From: Leuctra nigra
Taxonomy: Eukaryota > Arthropoda > Insecta > Plecoptera > Leuctridae
Assembly (NCBI GenBank): GCA_934045905.1
Contig: OW203768.1
Span: 6,414,316-6,478,315 of the forward strand
DNA length: 64,000 bases
Direction: 5' to 3'
A program made the position numbers and the translations under genes. Below are positions 24,641 to 36,486 of this stretch, one piece after another. The notes beneath the pieces were generated by a model that did no database searches, had not been told where the DNA came from, and saw nothing but the letters and a program-made list of their open reading frames with translations. The first letter of the stretch is position 1. Every line of letters starts with the position of its first letter.

Positions 24641-26380
24641 ATAAAAACATAGTGATTTATGAATGTGACTCTAGTCGGTGGGGTAAAATACATTTTTATA
24701 TTTAAATCATTCTTTTCTGACAACGACAAGATTTATACTAACATATAAAATACTTTTTTAGGAATCTCATATGTTCAAGATAGACACTAGACAGTCATAT
24801 TGTTCATACATTGCAAAGGAAAAGCAATAAAGGTAAGAACAGGAACATGAAAACGAACCTAGATACTTCGGATAACCTTTTCTATGTAATCCGTTATGAT
24901 ATTCAAACTTACATAATCCAACCAAAGACGCTGTAACCTTGAGATATCTTGAGAGAAAGCGTCGACTGCCATCTTAAGTATAATCCCACCCTCTTGAAAT
25001 ATCACACGGAAAACAAGCACCAACATGTCCCCACAACAGTAATTCCTTTGATGTTCAAACTCCATCTTGCCTTCATCTTCCATACCATCTCGTGAACAAG
25101 TTCCTTCCTGTTCATTTTGAACCCTAAACTCACGTCCCCGCAAGGCTCTTAATCCTGTTTCGCATCTGTCGAGGTCAGTCAGGATAGCCAACATCAAAGA
25201 ATGATGTTTGTACAACGGATGCTAAGGGCCGCATTATGTTGTAGATAACGTTTAGTGTCGTCTTTAGAGACTCGAGCGACCCTGAAGGCCCATTCGGAGT
25301 CGCTGTTTGCCGAGAAGTTGGTGTTCCGTGAGGCAGGGAATTCTCCGGTAGTTAGAGTGGGGAGATGAGCGGCCGATACTGGATAACTGTAGTGCCGTTG
25401 CGTAGCTTTAGTTATGCATGTTTTGCGGTCAGATAAAAGCGAGCAATGCGCATTTCTCGTTTGGTACGCTATTGGCTACATACATGCGAAATATGTAAAA
25501 CTACATCTCACGAACTTTTGAGCTACACTGATTTTCGGCGAAATAAGTGTCTACTTACTGAAGAGGGTAGTTAGGAACGCGTTTATGAAATAAAAACACA
25601 CCTCAAGTGAGACATTTATTCTAAAATTTGCTTTCTTCCTTTCTTAATCAAATTATGCACCACGGGAAAAGAAGAATAGAGTAAAAAATGTATCAAAATT
25701 CATGGGAAAACATGTCCATTTCTACTGTTGAAAAGATAGACAAAAATTCTAATCCATTCTATATAACCTGATTTTAAGAAGTATTTTGACAACTAGGCAA
25801 GAATAAACAAGAACAACAAGAAAAACAAGAATGCAAGAACTATTTAATTTTTTACAAGAAGTGTATCAATTTTGTTTGTCTTATTTTCTTTTTCTCTCTC
25901 TCGACTTCTTTGGATCATACGTTGGCGTTGTGCCTCCTAACAGGCCTGTTAAAGTCTCTTTGGGTATCCACGTACACATAAAGGTCGAGATAATTGTGTT
26001 ATTGTTACCTGATCCTGCACAAGGGTGAAATGAAATTCCACTCTGCGTCAAGTCAAAGTATAGTTCAACTACTCCATCGTGTGCCAATTTAAGTCGCCGG
26101 AAACGTTGGACACTTCAGAGAGAGAAATTCATTTATATAAAACAAATGACAGCTGTCCAATACAAGATGGCCACCAGGATCCAGCATGCTTACAATAGTA
26201 TAGTTCTAATGGATACAAAATGTGACAAATATTGACTAAATATACAAACTAAGAAGAATTATTATATAAATTATTTTGTAATATACTAGAAGAATCTTTT
26301 AAAATTGATAAAATTTTAATTAGATAACATCTAAAAGATCAGTCATATTTTGATTTTTTTTTAAATAGCTTTGTATTTTC
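24641..26380. other. Intronic stretch, no gene seen
   Basis: AT-rich with a moderately GC-richer part at about 24950-25400 and an ACAAGAA-rich tract near 25795-25835. A 118-codon minus-strand ORF (24859-25215) has no recognisable domain or splice context. Confidence 0.4.
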
Positions 26381-26384
26381 CCTA

Positions 26385-26600
26385 GGAAAACGCTCTGTGT
26401 ATCGCGTTGATGAGCGAGCTTTCGTATTGCATGTGGATAAATATTGGTGTGAAAGTTGCTGCTTAACATGTCTGGACACGGATATGAATACCTCATCGAA
26501 TGCGTCAAATGAGAAGTCGAGATTTTATTGAAATGCTTTTGAATGACTTTGAAAACGAGAATATTGGTCCAATTGACTTTATAAAATATGAAGTTGAACA
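26385..26600 (-). repeat. Dispersed repeat family A, 3' end, minus strand
   Basis: Contains the inverted terminal block 'CGCGTTGATGAGCGAGC' (26406-26422) followed by an inverted 'GTATTGCATG' block, as in other family-A ends. Truncated. Confidence 0.55.
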
Positions 26601-26658
26601 ATTTCAATCAGGCTACATGACTGCTAATATGACATAAGTTGTGTGAAAAATGGCATAT

Positions 26659-26952
26659 CAATAGACAACATCATAAATTATCTAGTTAGCTCTGCTTTTC
26701 AAAAAATTTCATATGCAGTATCGTGATCCAAGTATCTATTATGGTTATGATCCATTGTTGAAAAACCATAATAGATACTTGGATCACGGTACTGCATATG
26801 AAATTTTTTGAAAAGCAGAGCTAACTAGATAATTATCTATTATGGTCATGATCCATTGTTGAAAAACCACAATAGATACTTGGATCACGGTACTGCTTAT
26901 GAAATTTTTTGAAAAGCAGAGCTAACTAGATAATTTATGATGTTGTCTATTG
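26659..26952. mobile_element. Hairpin MITE with internal 101-bp tandem duplication
   Basis: The outer ends CAATAGACAACATCAT / ATGATGTTGTCTATTG are inverted. Inside, the arm reads TTATCTAGTTAGCTCTGC with its complement on the right. The right arm plus loop is duplicated at a 101-bp offset ('CCATAATAG' at 26766, 'CCACAATAG' at 26867), so there is one left arm and two right arms. Confidence 0.85.
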
Positions 26953-27300
26953 GCAAATACAAACCGAGCTTGGTGACGCTCGCTCCGCTTTCTTAATAAC
27001 CCGACACACACTAAGGAAATGGAATTACAACTCTGTCTCTGTAGTGGCCGTGCTCTATTCTATCGGAGGTATACAATGGCGCTTGTTCAAGACGGAGTGA
27101 TGCTGCGAGCTCTGTCAATATTCTCTTGGCGGAGATTCTGATGACTCATCGCGGTGTTTGTGACCCGATGTTTGTGTTCAGAAGTCAAGATATTTGCTTG
27201 CCAAGATATTTGCCTAATTACTCAGAGTGTAAGCTAATTTATCCGTTGTAAATAACAAAGCTGGATGAAATATTAAGACTGCTGGGTAGTGAGTTTGACA

Positions 27301-27634
27301 TTGAAGAGTTTTTTAATCGATTTTATTAATATCTTTTACCAATGTAATTGTTGACAAAATAAGGCTTTGTACGAGTATTCAGAACAATTCAATGAAAATT
27401 ATTCCATAGCTTGTAATGGTGTATTCGATTTACTTTGTCCTACATACGTTTAGTGCCCGAAAATTAGTAATATTATGGAACTAAACATCTGTTGGACAAA
27501 ATAAAACTAATAACTTATTCCAAACTATGACATTTTTTCATTGAACTGTTCTGAATACTCGTACAAAGCCCTATTTTGATATCAATTACACTAGTAAAAG
27601 ATATTGATAAAAATTGATTAAAAAACTCTTCAAA
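27301..27634. repeat. Inverted repeat, ~100-bp arms
   Basis: 27301-27400 pairs with the complement of 27533-27634, including the identical 'GGCTTTGTACGAGTATTCAGAACA' region, which is longer than its drifted flanks. The loop is about 130 bp. MITE-like, no ORF. Confidence 0.8.
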
Positions 27635-27770
27635 GTTTTTCCATAGTTCCATCATTTCGATTTTATTATTTTATTTCGATTAAATTATCAGATCCATCAG
27701 TTAGGGTTGTGTTCACGCGATGTCATCTTTTATCTCGATTTGTGGAAAAAGTTATCAAAATAAATCTGTA

Positions 27771-27925
27771 TCTTAGAGGCAGAAGTACATTTCAATGATT
27801 CTTGAAGTGAACGTAACAACTAATGTATCTACCTTCGTTCAATCTTATTTGTAATAGTGACACCAGCTTTTCTGAAAAGAAACTTTTATATAACTATATT
27901 TGCGGACTTCAGTCAATTTGGAACT
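27771..27925 (+). repeat. Dispersed repeat family B copy
   Basis: Core 'CATTTCAATGATTCTTGAAG' followed by 'TTCAATCTTATTTGTAATAG' and 'ATATAACTATATTTGCGGAC', parallel to 11386-11520. Confidence 0.6.
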
Positions 27926-28463
27926 GAGGGTGGTGATATGATATAAATGTGTGCAACTGAAAATCGAGAAGAAGGACTTTTAACCTTTCAAGTACTTCTA
28001 GGATAGGTACAGAAACTATATTTCTACTGTTCACTGATCAAAACATTCAAGAAGCATGAACAGAGAAATATAAAATAAATATCACATGCACTGTGAGCAA
28101 ATTGTTACACAATTCAATGTAACTTTTCTGAGTATAAGAAAGAAAATGATAGCAATGCAACTCTGCTTTGGCTTTACGGTCACTGATTTCACATTTGTAC
28201 TCGAGTATCGACAATATCACTGTCTGGGTTCGTATTTGTTAAACAAACATCATTCTAGTGTCTGACTATTGAACGTCTACAACAAACAGCAATCTGGAAA
28301 CATTCCATGAAATAATGATTGATTACGTCGGGAGTGATTACATACACGCAATGCGGTTGAGAGGTTTTTCAATCCAGACACTAAAAATAAATCGAGTCTA
28401 GAACAGTATTTCTTCTGCAGAGTCAGATATGATGGAAATTCAATGGAGGGTTATTTCCCAAAC

Positions 28464-28497
28464 GCAGCCCGCAATACATAAATGCTTTGCGGGCTGC
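28464..28497. repeat. Short perfect hairpin
   Basis: GCAGCCCGCAA ... TTGCGGGCTGC: an 11-bp G+C-rich stem with a 12-nt loop, in AT-rich surroundings. Could be a transposon remnant or an RNA structure in the intron. Confidence 0.6.
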
Positions 28498-29003
28498 ACT
28501 TAGGAGTAATACTGGACCTCCGCTTAATTTTATACTATTAGTGGCGATTATTGTTGATATCCACAATATATTCAGAAAAATGGCTTTACTATTTTATGCT
28601 GTACATAAACAAGATTCTAGCTTAACGTTTTTCAAAGCTCCAAAACTCCAAAGCTCGACATTTTGCGCACTTAAATCTACGAGAAATGGTGTCTATTACA
28701 AATACCACCGCGAATCAAATCAATTAACCGAACTGATCCAATAAATCGATGATGAAACAATCTGGCAACCTCTCTCAGCAGTCAGGTCTCGCTGTTCATT
28801 GGTCGGATGAATTAGTGAATGAAGCTCGCGAGTAAGCGAGGCGACCGCAGCGCGAGAAGACTTAATTGCGACTCAATTCAGAGAAGAGCCGCCGTGACTG
28901 CCACGGGCGAGGTAAACAACTTGAAGCAAACAATGACGTCATGTGTGTCACGTGATGTTTCAACAACGTTAGGCACGTGGGATAGGAGAGTCACGTGTGA
29001 GGG

Positions 29004-29165
29004 TAGTAGAATGTGAGCCTTGCTGGCACACTTTGGCAAAAGTTTAAGTAGAATGTGGGTCTCGCTGGCACGGTGATATTGTTACAAATAACAGGTAGAA
29101 TGGGGGCCTTGCTGGCATATAGTGGCCAGAATATATTCTTTTCTAATAATAACAAGTAGAAAGAG
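29004..29165 (+). repeat. Three-copy ~50-60-bp imperfect repeat
   Basis: 'GTAGAATGTGAGCCTTGCTGG', 'GTAGAATGTGGGTCTCGCTGG' and 'GTAGAATGGGGGCCTTGCTGG' follow each other (about 29005, 29047, 29095), each continuing with related sequence. Confidence 0.65.
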
Positions 29166-30696
29166 AGGTAAATTGTAGCAGACATTGAAATTATTTAATA
29201 ATATAATCGTCATTTATATTAAATCCAAATCTGAAAATGGTTAAAATCTGAAGTCTCGTCAAAAAGTTTTTTTTTATCTCGGCCTTCTTACTAAACATTT
29301 TACTTTTGAAAAACTTATAAAAATACTGAAAATCTCATACCTAAATTGTTTTTCATTTGTAATAAATTGGTTCTTCTCCCGTGGGGCACTTAACATTATG
29401 AGTATTAAATATTTTGAATGTACCCTTTTAATGATGGAATTGCTCTTTTTATAAAGATCTAACTTACCCACCCTTGACCTGAGTATATTAGTGTGAAAGC
29501 TTTCGACTGTTCTTGAAGTGTCTGCAGAAGAGGCGATGGGAACCTTCACAAAGGTATTCCGTTTTCTTCTTATTTGCTTTCATCTTGTTTTGGATTATCA
29601 CTTAGAGTGCTTCTCTATATAAGTATCTTCGAGAAAGAGAAACTGTTTGCTTTCTTGCGTCTGAAATTCTTCTCAATTCTATCTTGGATCTAACCACAAT
29701 GCATTCAACCACGTATCAAGTTGTATTTCTTTTAGTGCGGAGGATAAGCATAAAAACATTTCAAATAGTGAAACTCTATTGCCCTTTTGCACACTTGTAG
29801 CTAACATATAAACAATTAAAAAACCGCTCAGACCCAAGCTGGCAAATCACCCCCCTCCCTGCTATGACGTTTTCAAAATGGCGGCTACATTAAATCATAT
29901 CTCCTGAACGAAGGCTCGTAGAGTGATGCGGTTGACGGCAAACGATTCAGGACCTTTTATTTAGTTCATAAAAAAATTGCATTACTAAGCGATTTTAGTA
30001 GAAAAATGGCGGCATTGAAAAAACTGATTTTTTAATATTTTTCTGATTAAATTTTACATACCAAACCAAACTTCAAGAAATATTTTTTTTATTATTATGT
30101 AGTGATATCTTGGTGTAATCCATGAAGTTTATTTGTTATGCTGTCTTTATTTCCAAAATGGTGCCCGATATAAAAAAAACTCAAACAAAATATTTATTTC
30201 CTCCGGAACCAAAAGATGTAGAGCATTTCCGTTTTCGGAAATTAATAGAAAATCATTATCTTATTATAAAAAGTAATTTTTGGAAGAAATATTTAAAAAA
30301 TGGCGTCAAACGAAATTATCGTTTTTTCGGGTTTTCAATTATTTTAACTAGGACAACGTGCAAAGAGAGCAAAACGAACTATCGGAAATTGTTATTCATA
30401 GTTTACTGGATGATACCAAAAAGTTTGGTTGTTCTGAAATTCCTAGTTTAAAAATGGCGGCCAATTGAAGTTGAGGACATGTTTCACATCATCTCTTTAA
30501 AAGTATTGCACTTAGAACAGTGCGGTTGACGCCATTCGATTCTGGATCAAAAGTTTAGTTTGGATTAAAATTTAGTAGTTTGCGTCTGCATTTTCAGTTT
30601 GTATCTGCTTTTTGGTAGTAAATTGCATGTTATTTAGCGTATAAACATTCAAGGTTTCAAGAGGTTTATATGTCTTTCTAGACTAGCGATATGAGC

Positions 30697-30753
30697 ACGG
30701 TCTTCTAAAATTTACAGAAATTTGTAAATAAATGCGAATTTCTAGAAGACCGT
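30697..30753. repeat. Short hairpin in foldback spacer
   Basis: ACGGTCTTCTA at 30697-30707 pairs with TAGAAGACCGT at 30743-30753, with partial pairing further in. It sits between the arms of the 2.4-kb foldback. Confidence 0.65.
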
Positions 30754-30849
30754 TTTTCCATAGCAGCAGATTTAGACATGAGATATTTCACTTTTCATGA
30801 GCAAATAAGTCGAAAGGGTGCAGTAATCAAGTGATCCACTCATTGCTCG

Positions 30850-30996
30850 ATAAAACATATTGTATATTTAGGTATTGTACTATATTTACTGTCATATTCC
30901 ATTTGTTAATTAGTGTTAAGTTTATATTATGTATTCCTTGCCACCTGTAACTGTACTATTTGCAAGATGTAATAAATAAATTGAATTGAATTGAAC
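30850..30996 (+). mobile_element. Probable 5'-truncated LINE 3' tail
   Basis: Ends 'AAGATGTAATAAATAAATTG' followed by repeated AATTG units. Such polyadenylation-like ends with a short ATTGA-type tail are typical of 3' ends of insect non-LTR retrotransposons. No coding sequence remains. Inserted in the spacer of the 2.4-kb foldback. Confidence 0.45.
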
Positions 30997-32181
30997 ATAC
31001 ACGAACATACACGAAACAAACAATGGCAACTGATGCTTAACATATCGGGGTCTCAAATAAATCCATCAGTGGAAAATGAGCTTAATAACCGTTAAATGTC
31101 GTGTTCCTTACGGTCGCAATGTTTAATTTCAGAAAACTAATAACTAGAAGAACACCAAGAAACACCATACGAATCATCTGAACTTTTTATACTATGATAC
31201 GAATAGAGATCATCAACATATTTTTTCAAATTATGTATGTGATTTAGTAGGTTCTTAATTAAATATGTAAAAAATATGCCAAATAACATGCAATAAAACA
31301 GTCAAACAGGGATGAAAAAAACAAAAAACAGACCAATTTTTTTTAACTAAATTTTTGATCAAGAATCGAATGGCGTCAACCGCACTGTTCTAAGTACAAT
31401 ACTTTTTAAGATATGATATGACACGTGTCCTCAACTTCAATTGGCCGCCATTTTTAAACTAGGAATTTCAGATCAACCAAACTTTTGGTATCATCCAGTA
31501 AACTATGAATAACAATTTCCGATAGTTCGTTTTGCTCTCTTTGCACGTTGTCCTAGTTAAAATAATTGATAACCCGAAAAAACGATAATTTCGTTTGACG
31601 CCATTTTTTAAATATGTCTTCCAAAAATTACTTTTTATAATAAGATAATGATTTTCTATTAACTTCCGAAAACGGAAATGCTCTACATCTTTTGGTTCCG
31701 GAGGAAATAAATATTTTGTTTGAGATTTTTTTTAAATCGGCCACCATTTTGGAAATAAAGACAGCATAACAAATAAACTTCATGGATTACACCAAGATAT
31801 CACTACATAATAATAAAAAAAATATTTCTTGAAGTTTGGTTTGGTATGTAAATTTTAATCAGAAAAATATGAAAAAATCAGTTTTTTCAATGCCGACATT
31901 TTTCTACTAAAATCGCTTAGTAATGCAATTTTTTATGAACTAAATAAAAGGTCCTGAATCGTTTGCCGTCAACCGCATCACTCTACGAGCCTTCGTTCAG
32001 GAGATATGATTTAATGTAGCCGCCATTTTGAAAACGTCATAGCAGGGAGGGGGGTGATTTGCCAGCTTGGGTCTGAGCGGTTTTTTAATTGTTTATATGT
32101 TAGCTACAAGTGTGCAAAAGGGCAATAGAGTTTCACTATTTGAAATGTTTTGCCATTATATAGAGCTAAACCACCTCACTA

Positions 32182-33645
32182 TAGTGAGGGCTGTTAGCAC
32201 ATAAAATTGGCAGAATAGTGCAAAATGTGATACTAATTTTTCCTTTGGCAGTTTTATAGGAAATTTTCTGCTCTTTCATAATTTCGATATCCTCAAAAAA
32301 TCGGACGGCCATTTTGGCCTCCAGGGCTGTCCAAAGTGCCAAAAAGTGTGTATTTCAGTATAATTATAAAACTTTCGTCAATTTATTGTTCCTGTATAAT
32401 AAACAATGTGTCAGGAACGTACGACAAAAAAAATAAAATTCTAAGTCTAACCAAAGTGGTATTTATTCAAGAAATTAAATATGTCGGCGGATAAGCTCTA
32501 AAATGCCAGTAACTTTCAAGGAAATCGTTTTTCAACGCGACAGTTGCTTATGTAGGTTCATATTATGGACCTTTATCTTAAATATTGATGAATCACGAAA
32601 TTGACCCTTTGGGGGGTGGGGGGTGTAGACCTAAAGGTTTCGATGTGAGTACAATAGCCCATACTAGCTAGAGAAAATTGGTTCCTTGCATATACTAATG
32701 AAACTGTGCTCTGTTCGAAAAAAATCACGAGATCTCAATATTATGTCGCCACCTTGAATGACACGCGTTTATATTTCGTTATTTTGCGCTCAGCAGTTGA
32801 AAAATACTGATAAATTAGCCATTTTGGTCATCCTTTGTTCACTGCAAAGTTCAAGTCACCGCCTCCTGAACTAAATTTTACATGCTAAAATACTTATCTT
32901 GGGACGTTTCATCAACACACAAATGAAGTTTTAGGGAGAACGGTTAGAGATACAGAGAATATGCAAATTACAAATTAAATTATTGGATTTAGGGCTATAT
33001 TTTTTGTCAAATAAACTTTTTCGTAGTGCTTAAAAAACTTGCTTAATTTTACAAAAAATAAAAATGAAACATTTTTTATCCAAGATGGCGGCATAGTTTT
33101 GAGTTCTCGTATTTTTTTTTGAAGAGAGCATATTTTTTTTAGTATGTGGAAGCAATCAATTTTTTCTAGCTAGTATGGGCTATTGTACAGATATCGAAAC
33201 CTTTAGGCCTTCACCCCCCACCCCCCAAAAGGTCAATTTCGTGACCCATCGATTTTTAAGTTAAAAGTCCATAATATGAACCTACATGAGCAACTGCAAC
33301 CTTGAAACACAAATTCCCTGAAAATGGCGGTCATTTTAGAGCTTGCCCGCCGACATATTTAATTTCTTGAATAAATACAACTTTGGTTAGACTAAATTTT
33401 TATATTTTTTTATCGTACGTTCCTGACACATCGTTTAATATATAGGAACAATAAATTGACAAAAGTATTTTTATTTCACTGAAATACACACTTTTTGGCA
33501 CTTTGGACAGCCCTGGAGCCCAAAATGGCCGCCCGATTTTTTGAGGATATCGAAATTATGAATGAACGGAAAATTTCCTATAAGACTGCCAAAGGAAAAA
33601 TTAGTATCACATTTTGCACTAATTTTGTGCTAACATCCCTCACTA
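32182..33645. mobile_element. 1.46-kb foldback with ~490-bp arms
   Basis: Left arm 32182-32680 pairs with the complement of 33157-33645 (a few small indels); spacer 476 bp. The left edge coincides with the palindrome CCTCACTATAGTGAGG (32174-32189). Arm landmarks are 'GGACGGCCATTTTGGCC' (left), 'CAAAATGGCCGCCCG' (right) and a G-rich / C-rich pair near 32607-32626 and 33212-33232. It begins 30 bp after the 29753-32151 foldback ends. Confidence 0.88.
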
Positions 33646-36463
33646 CTATTTAAACAACGAACGAAATATTAAAATAATATGTTTAGGTTTTTAAATATTC
33701 AGTACAATAACTTTTCATTTCAATAAAAATGGCTCCTGCATACATGCACGTTTAAGGTAGATTTCTAGCGATTTTGAATGCAATACGAAAGTATTTTTTT
33801 TAATATGGGTTTGGTTATGAACAAATCAAGTCTTTTCAATGATGCCGATTTGTCAGGAATTACTATGTTATTCCTACGCTATGTTAGGATTCCTATGGCA
33901 GGAATTTCATATTTACGTACATTAAGATACAATCAGAAGTTGTATATAAGGGTCATGAAGAAATAAAAATGTTAATATAAATATCTAAATAAATAAATAA
34001 ATGTTGAAATCAGTCTATTGACGGCAAACAATTTTAACAAACACAAATGCAGATAAAACAAATGTACTATACATTGTTAAATTAAATTGTTAATGTTGTT
34101 CTAAAACGTGCAAATGAACTATTTTTATGTTGCCTGTTTTGTTTGATTGTAGCTTTTCGTGATGCAGGAGATTTATGACTGTAGTTATTAGTGTGGAGTG
34201 TTTTGATTTTCATGATCACTATAATCTCCAACATAGAAGGACTTCACAAGTGGATGAAACCATGATTTAAAAATACAATTATAATATTCAATATAAATAT
34301 TACTAACAATAAGCTAAGAAAATACAACAGCTTCACTTTGAACGACGAGATTTTCAAACTGAAACATTATTTAGTAGCTTGAAAACAGCGTTGAATCAAC
34401 AAAATGTACAATATCGAATGAAGACGAGACAATTGCCTCACCCACACACAACAAAACATTCCGCCTCACCAAACATTCGAAATCCTCCACAAGAGAAGTT
34501 TTCACTCAACCGTCTTGTCAGTAAAAATACTCTGGAAAATAGATATTTCGTCGGCCGCCATCTGCTACTCCAGTCCGCGATCTTTCGACTCAAATCAAGA
34601 CAGACATCTCCGGACATTTTCCCTGGACAAGCGCGCGGAAAAGCTACAAAGAATAATAAACTATGGAAGAGTTTGAGTCTTCCCTCTTCAAGTTTGCCAC
34701 CGCTGTTTAGTTGGCGGGCTGTTGGGTGGGTTCAGAAAGTTTAATACTGCTAGCAGTGAGCGGTTCGGAGCGGAGCGAACGAGCTGCATACATAATTCAG
34801 ACGCTCGACTCTACTTGAGTGAATGGCAATGCTGGTGGTTGGGTTTTAAAACGGCATCGGCCAGGTGCGTGGGCGATCTCCTCTCTCGCTCCCTCTTCTC
34901 TATGACAGTAGGGCACTAGTTTATTCACTGGTTATTACTTCCCCCGTGCGGCGAGCTGAGCACCCTCCCGGGTCTCTTCACCCCCGCCACCTCCTCCAAC
35001 CCCCCTCCCCCACCCACGGACACGTCAAGGGGTACGTGCGGCGAGGCGTTGAATCAAATCACGCAGGGTTTTTGTGGTTTGGTTGAAGTGTCTTTGTTTC
35101 TTGGGCTTTTTTTGAAATGAAAAGGAACGTTTTTCAGGAAATATGGAATGAAATGGGTTGAGTTAGGTGATACTCGGCCTGTTTGCTTGCACTTCACAGG
35201 AATGAGTTTGATTCAAGTTATCACTAAATGTTGACGTATCATTAAATTATTATTATCTTTACCTCATGTTTCTGTTTTTTTTTCCAAGTAATTGGCAATA
35301 TTAAAAGATACACAATTTACTGTATGAAAAACAACACTGCAGGGATTCAATTTCAAACAGAACCCTTGTTGTTATTTCACTACAGCTTCCACAAAAGAAT
35401 AATGTGTTCAGATAGTTTAAAAATAAATCGGCCACGAATATAATAAGAAAAAAATAAAAATGCTACAAGAGAAACTCGTCTTTATGTGTTACTAAATTTT
35501 GGATATACGATATGTTATCGTACATGCTGACGTTTTATTTCAGGATTACATTTATTGATCTTTTCACATTGAAATATGCGACAAATTGACAAAATTTATG
35601 GCACAAAACTTATAGATCTCAATGAGGTATAGACTTTGAATACACTGAACTGCAACGACAACTTGTAGCTTCAATTACAAACGGTTTAAAAACTGAGTTT
35701 TACCCCCATACTGAAGCGTCACGATGGTGGTTGAATTATGAATTAATATGAAAATAAATAAATATTAATTATGAATTTAATTGTACATCACTATTTAAAA
35801 CGATAAAATACTTCGTTTTAACATGGTTATATCATGGTAATAGAGTTATTGGGAGTTATAATATTTTACCGGCATCAGTTATGCCGGAATAAGGCTTAAA
35901 ACATTTTGTAAATACAGCTGAATACAGCTGAATACAGTTGACCATCGACAGATCATTTGTGTTTGTTGAAAGTTCGTATTTACATAAAGTTAACACAATA
36001 TTATTAGTTTTAAATTTGCAACAATACTGTGTTTTCTTATAAATACCAACTCAGAGATTAACTTTGTTATTGCTTGTAAACAGTAACTGAATAAAATTCA
36101 GAGCCTATAAAAACATTAGTCTTCCCGTGAATTATTTATCTGTAGAGAAAACGTAAAATTGATGGTTAATAAATAAAACTTTGCTCTGGAAAAGAGCTTA
36201 TAGACATTTTATCGCGTGGGCACTATTCAGTAATGGTTGCCCGAACCGTGTTACATTTATAATTTATATCCTCGGCGAAATCAAATTCAGTGCGTTTTTA
36301 AGCCTCTTACGGCGACCACAAACTTTGTGCGTCAACTTTTATACCTCGACTAAAAATGAATGCAAATACGTCCTTTCAGAGAAAGTTATTAACACTATTT
36401 GCTTAGGTATATACTCTCGAGTACATGACATTAAAGTCGACTGGATTTGCTCAGGGGCTTCAG
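33646..36463. other. Intronic stretch with C-rich block
   Basis: AT-rich except for about 34690-35060, where a C/CT-rich block ('CACCCCCGCC..', 'CCCCCCTCCCCCACCC') carries an open frame of 73 codons and a donor-like GGG|GTACGTG at about 35029-35038. It could hide an alternative exon, but no matched acceptor and no recognisable protein are visible. Three direct 'AATACAGCTG'-type units lie at 35911-35938. Confidence 0.35.
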
Positions 36464-36486
36464 CCCCCCCCCCCCCCCCCCCCCCC
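36464..36486. repeat. 23-bp C homopolymer
   Basis: An uninterrupted run of 23 C, preceded by GGGGCTTCAG. Length is likely polymorphic or prone to sequencing error. Confidence 0.9.

Larger units (their letters stand above)
29753..32151. mobile_element. 2.4-kb foldback with ~808-bp arms
   Basis: Left arm 29753-30560 and right arm 31345-32151 are inverted copies with very few mismatches and a net 1-bp length difference; the spacer is 784 bp. Repeated 'AAAATGGCGGC' strings lie in the arms (for example 29877, 30004, 30452). The spacer contains a small hairpin (30697-30753) and what looks like a truncated LINE tail (about 30850-30996). A 109-codon plus-strand ORF lies in the left arm without recognisable features. 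No transposase seen. Transcribed as part of intron 1, it would form a very long double-stranded stem (inference). Confidence 0.9.

Noticed and set aside
30122..30451. 109-codon open frame in the arm of the giant hairpin
   Set aside because: The mirrored arm does not keep an equivalent frame as a recognisable protein, and the sequence is AT-rich with no domain.
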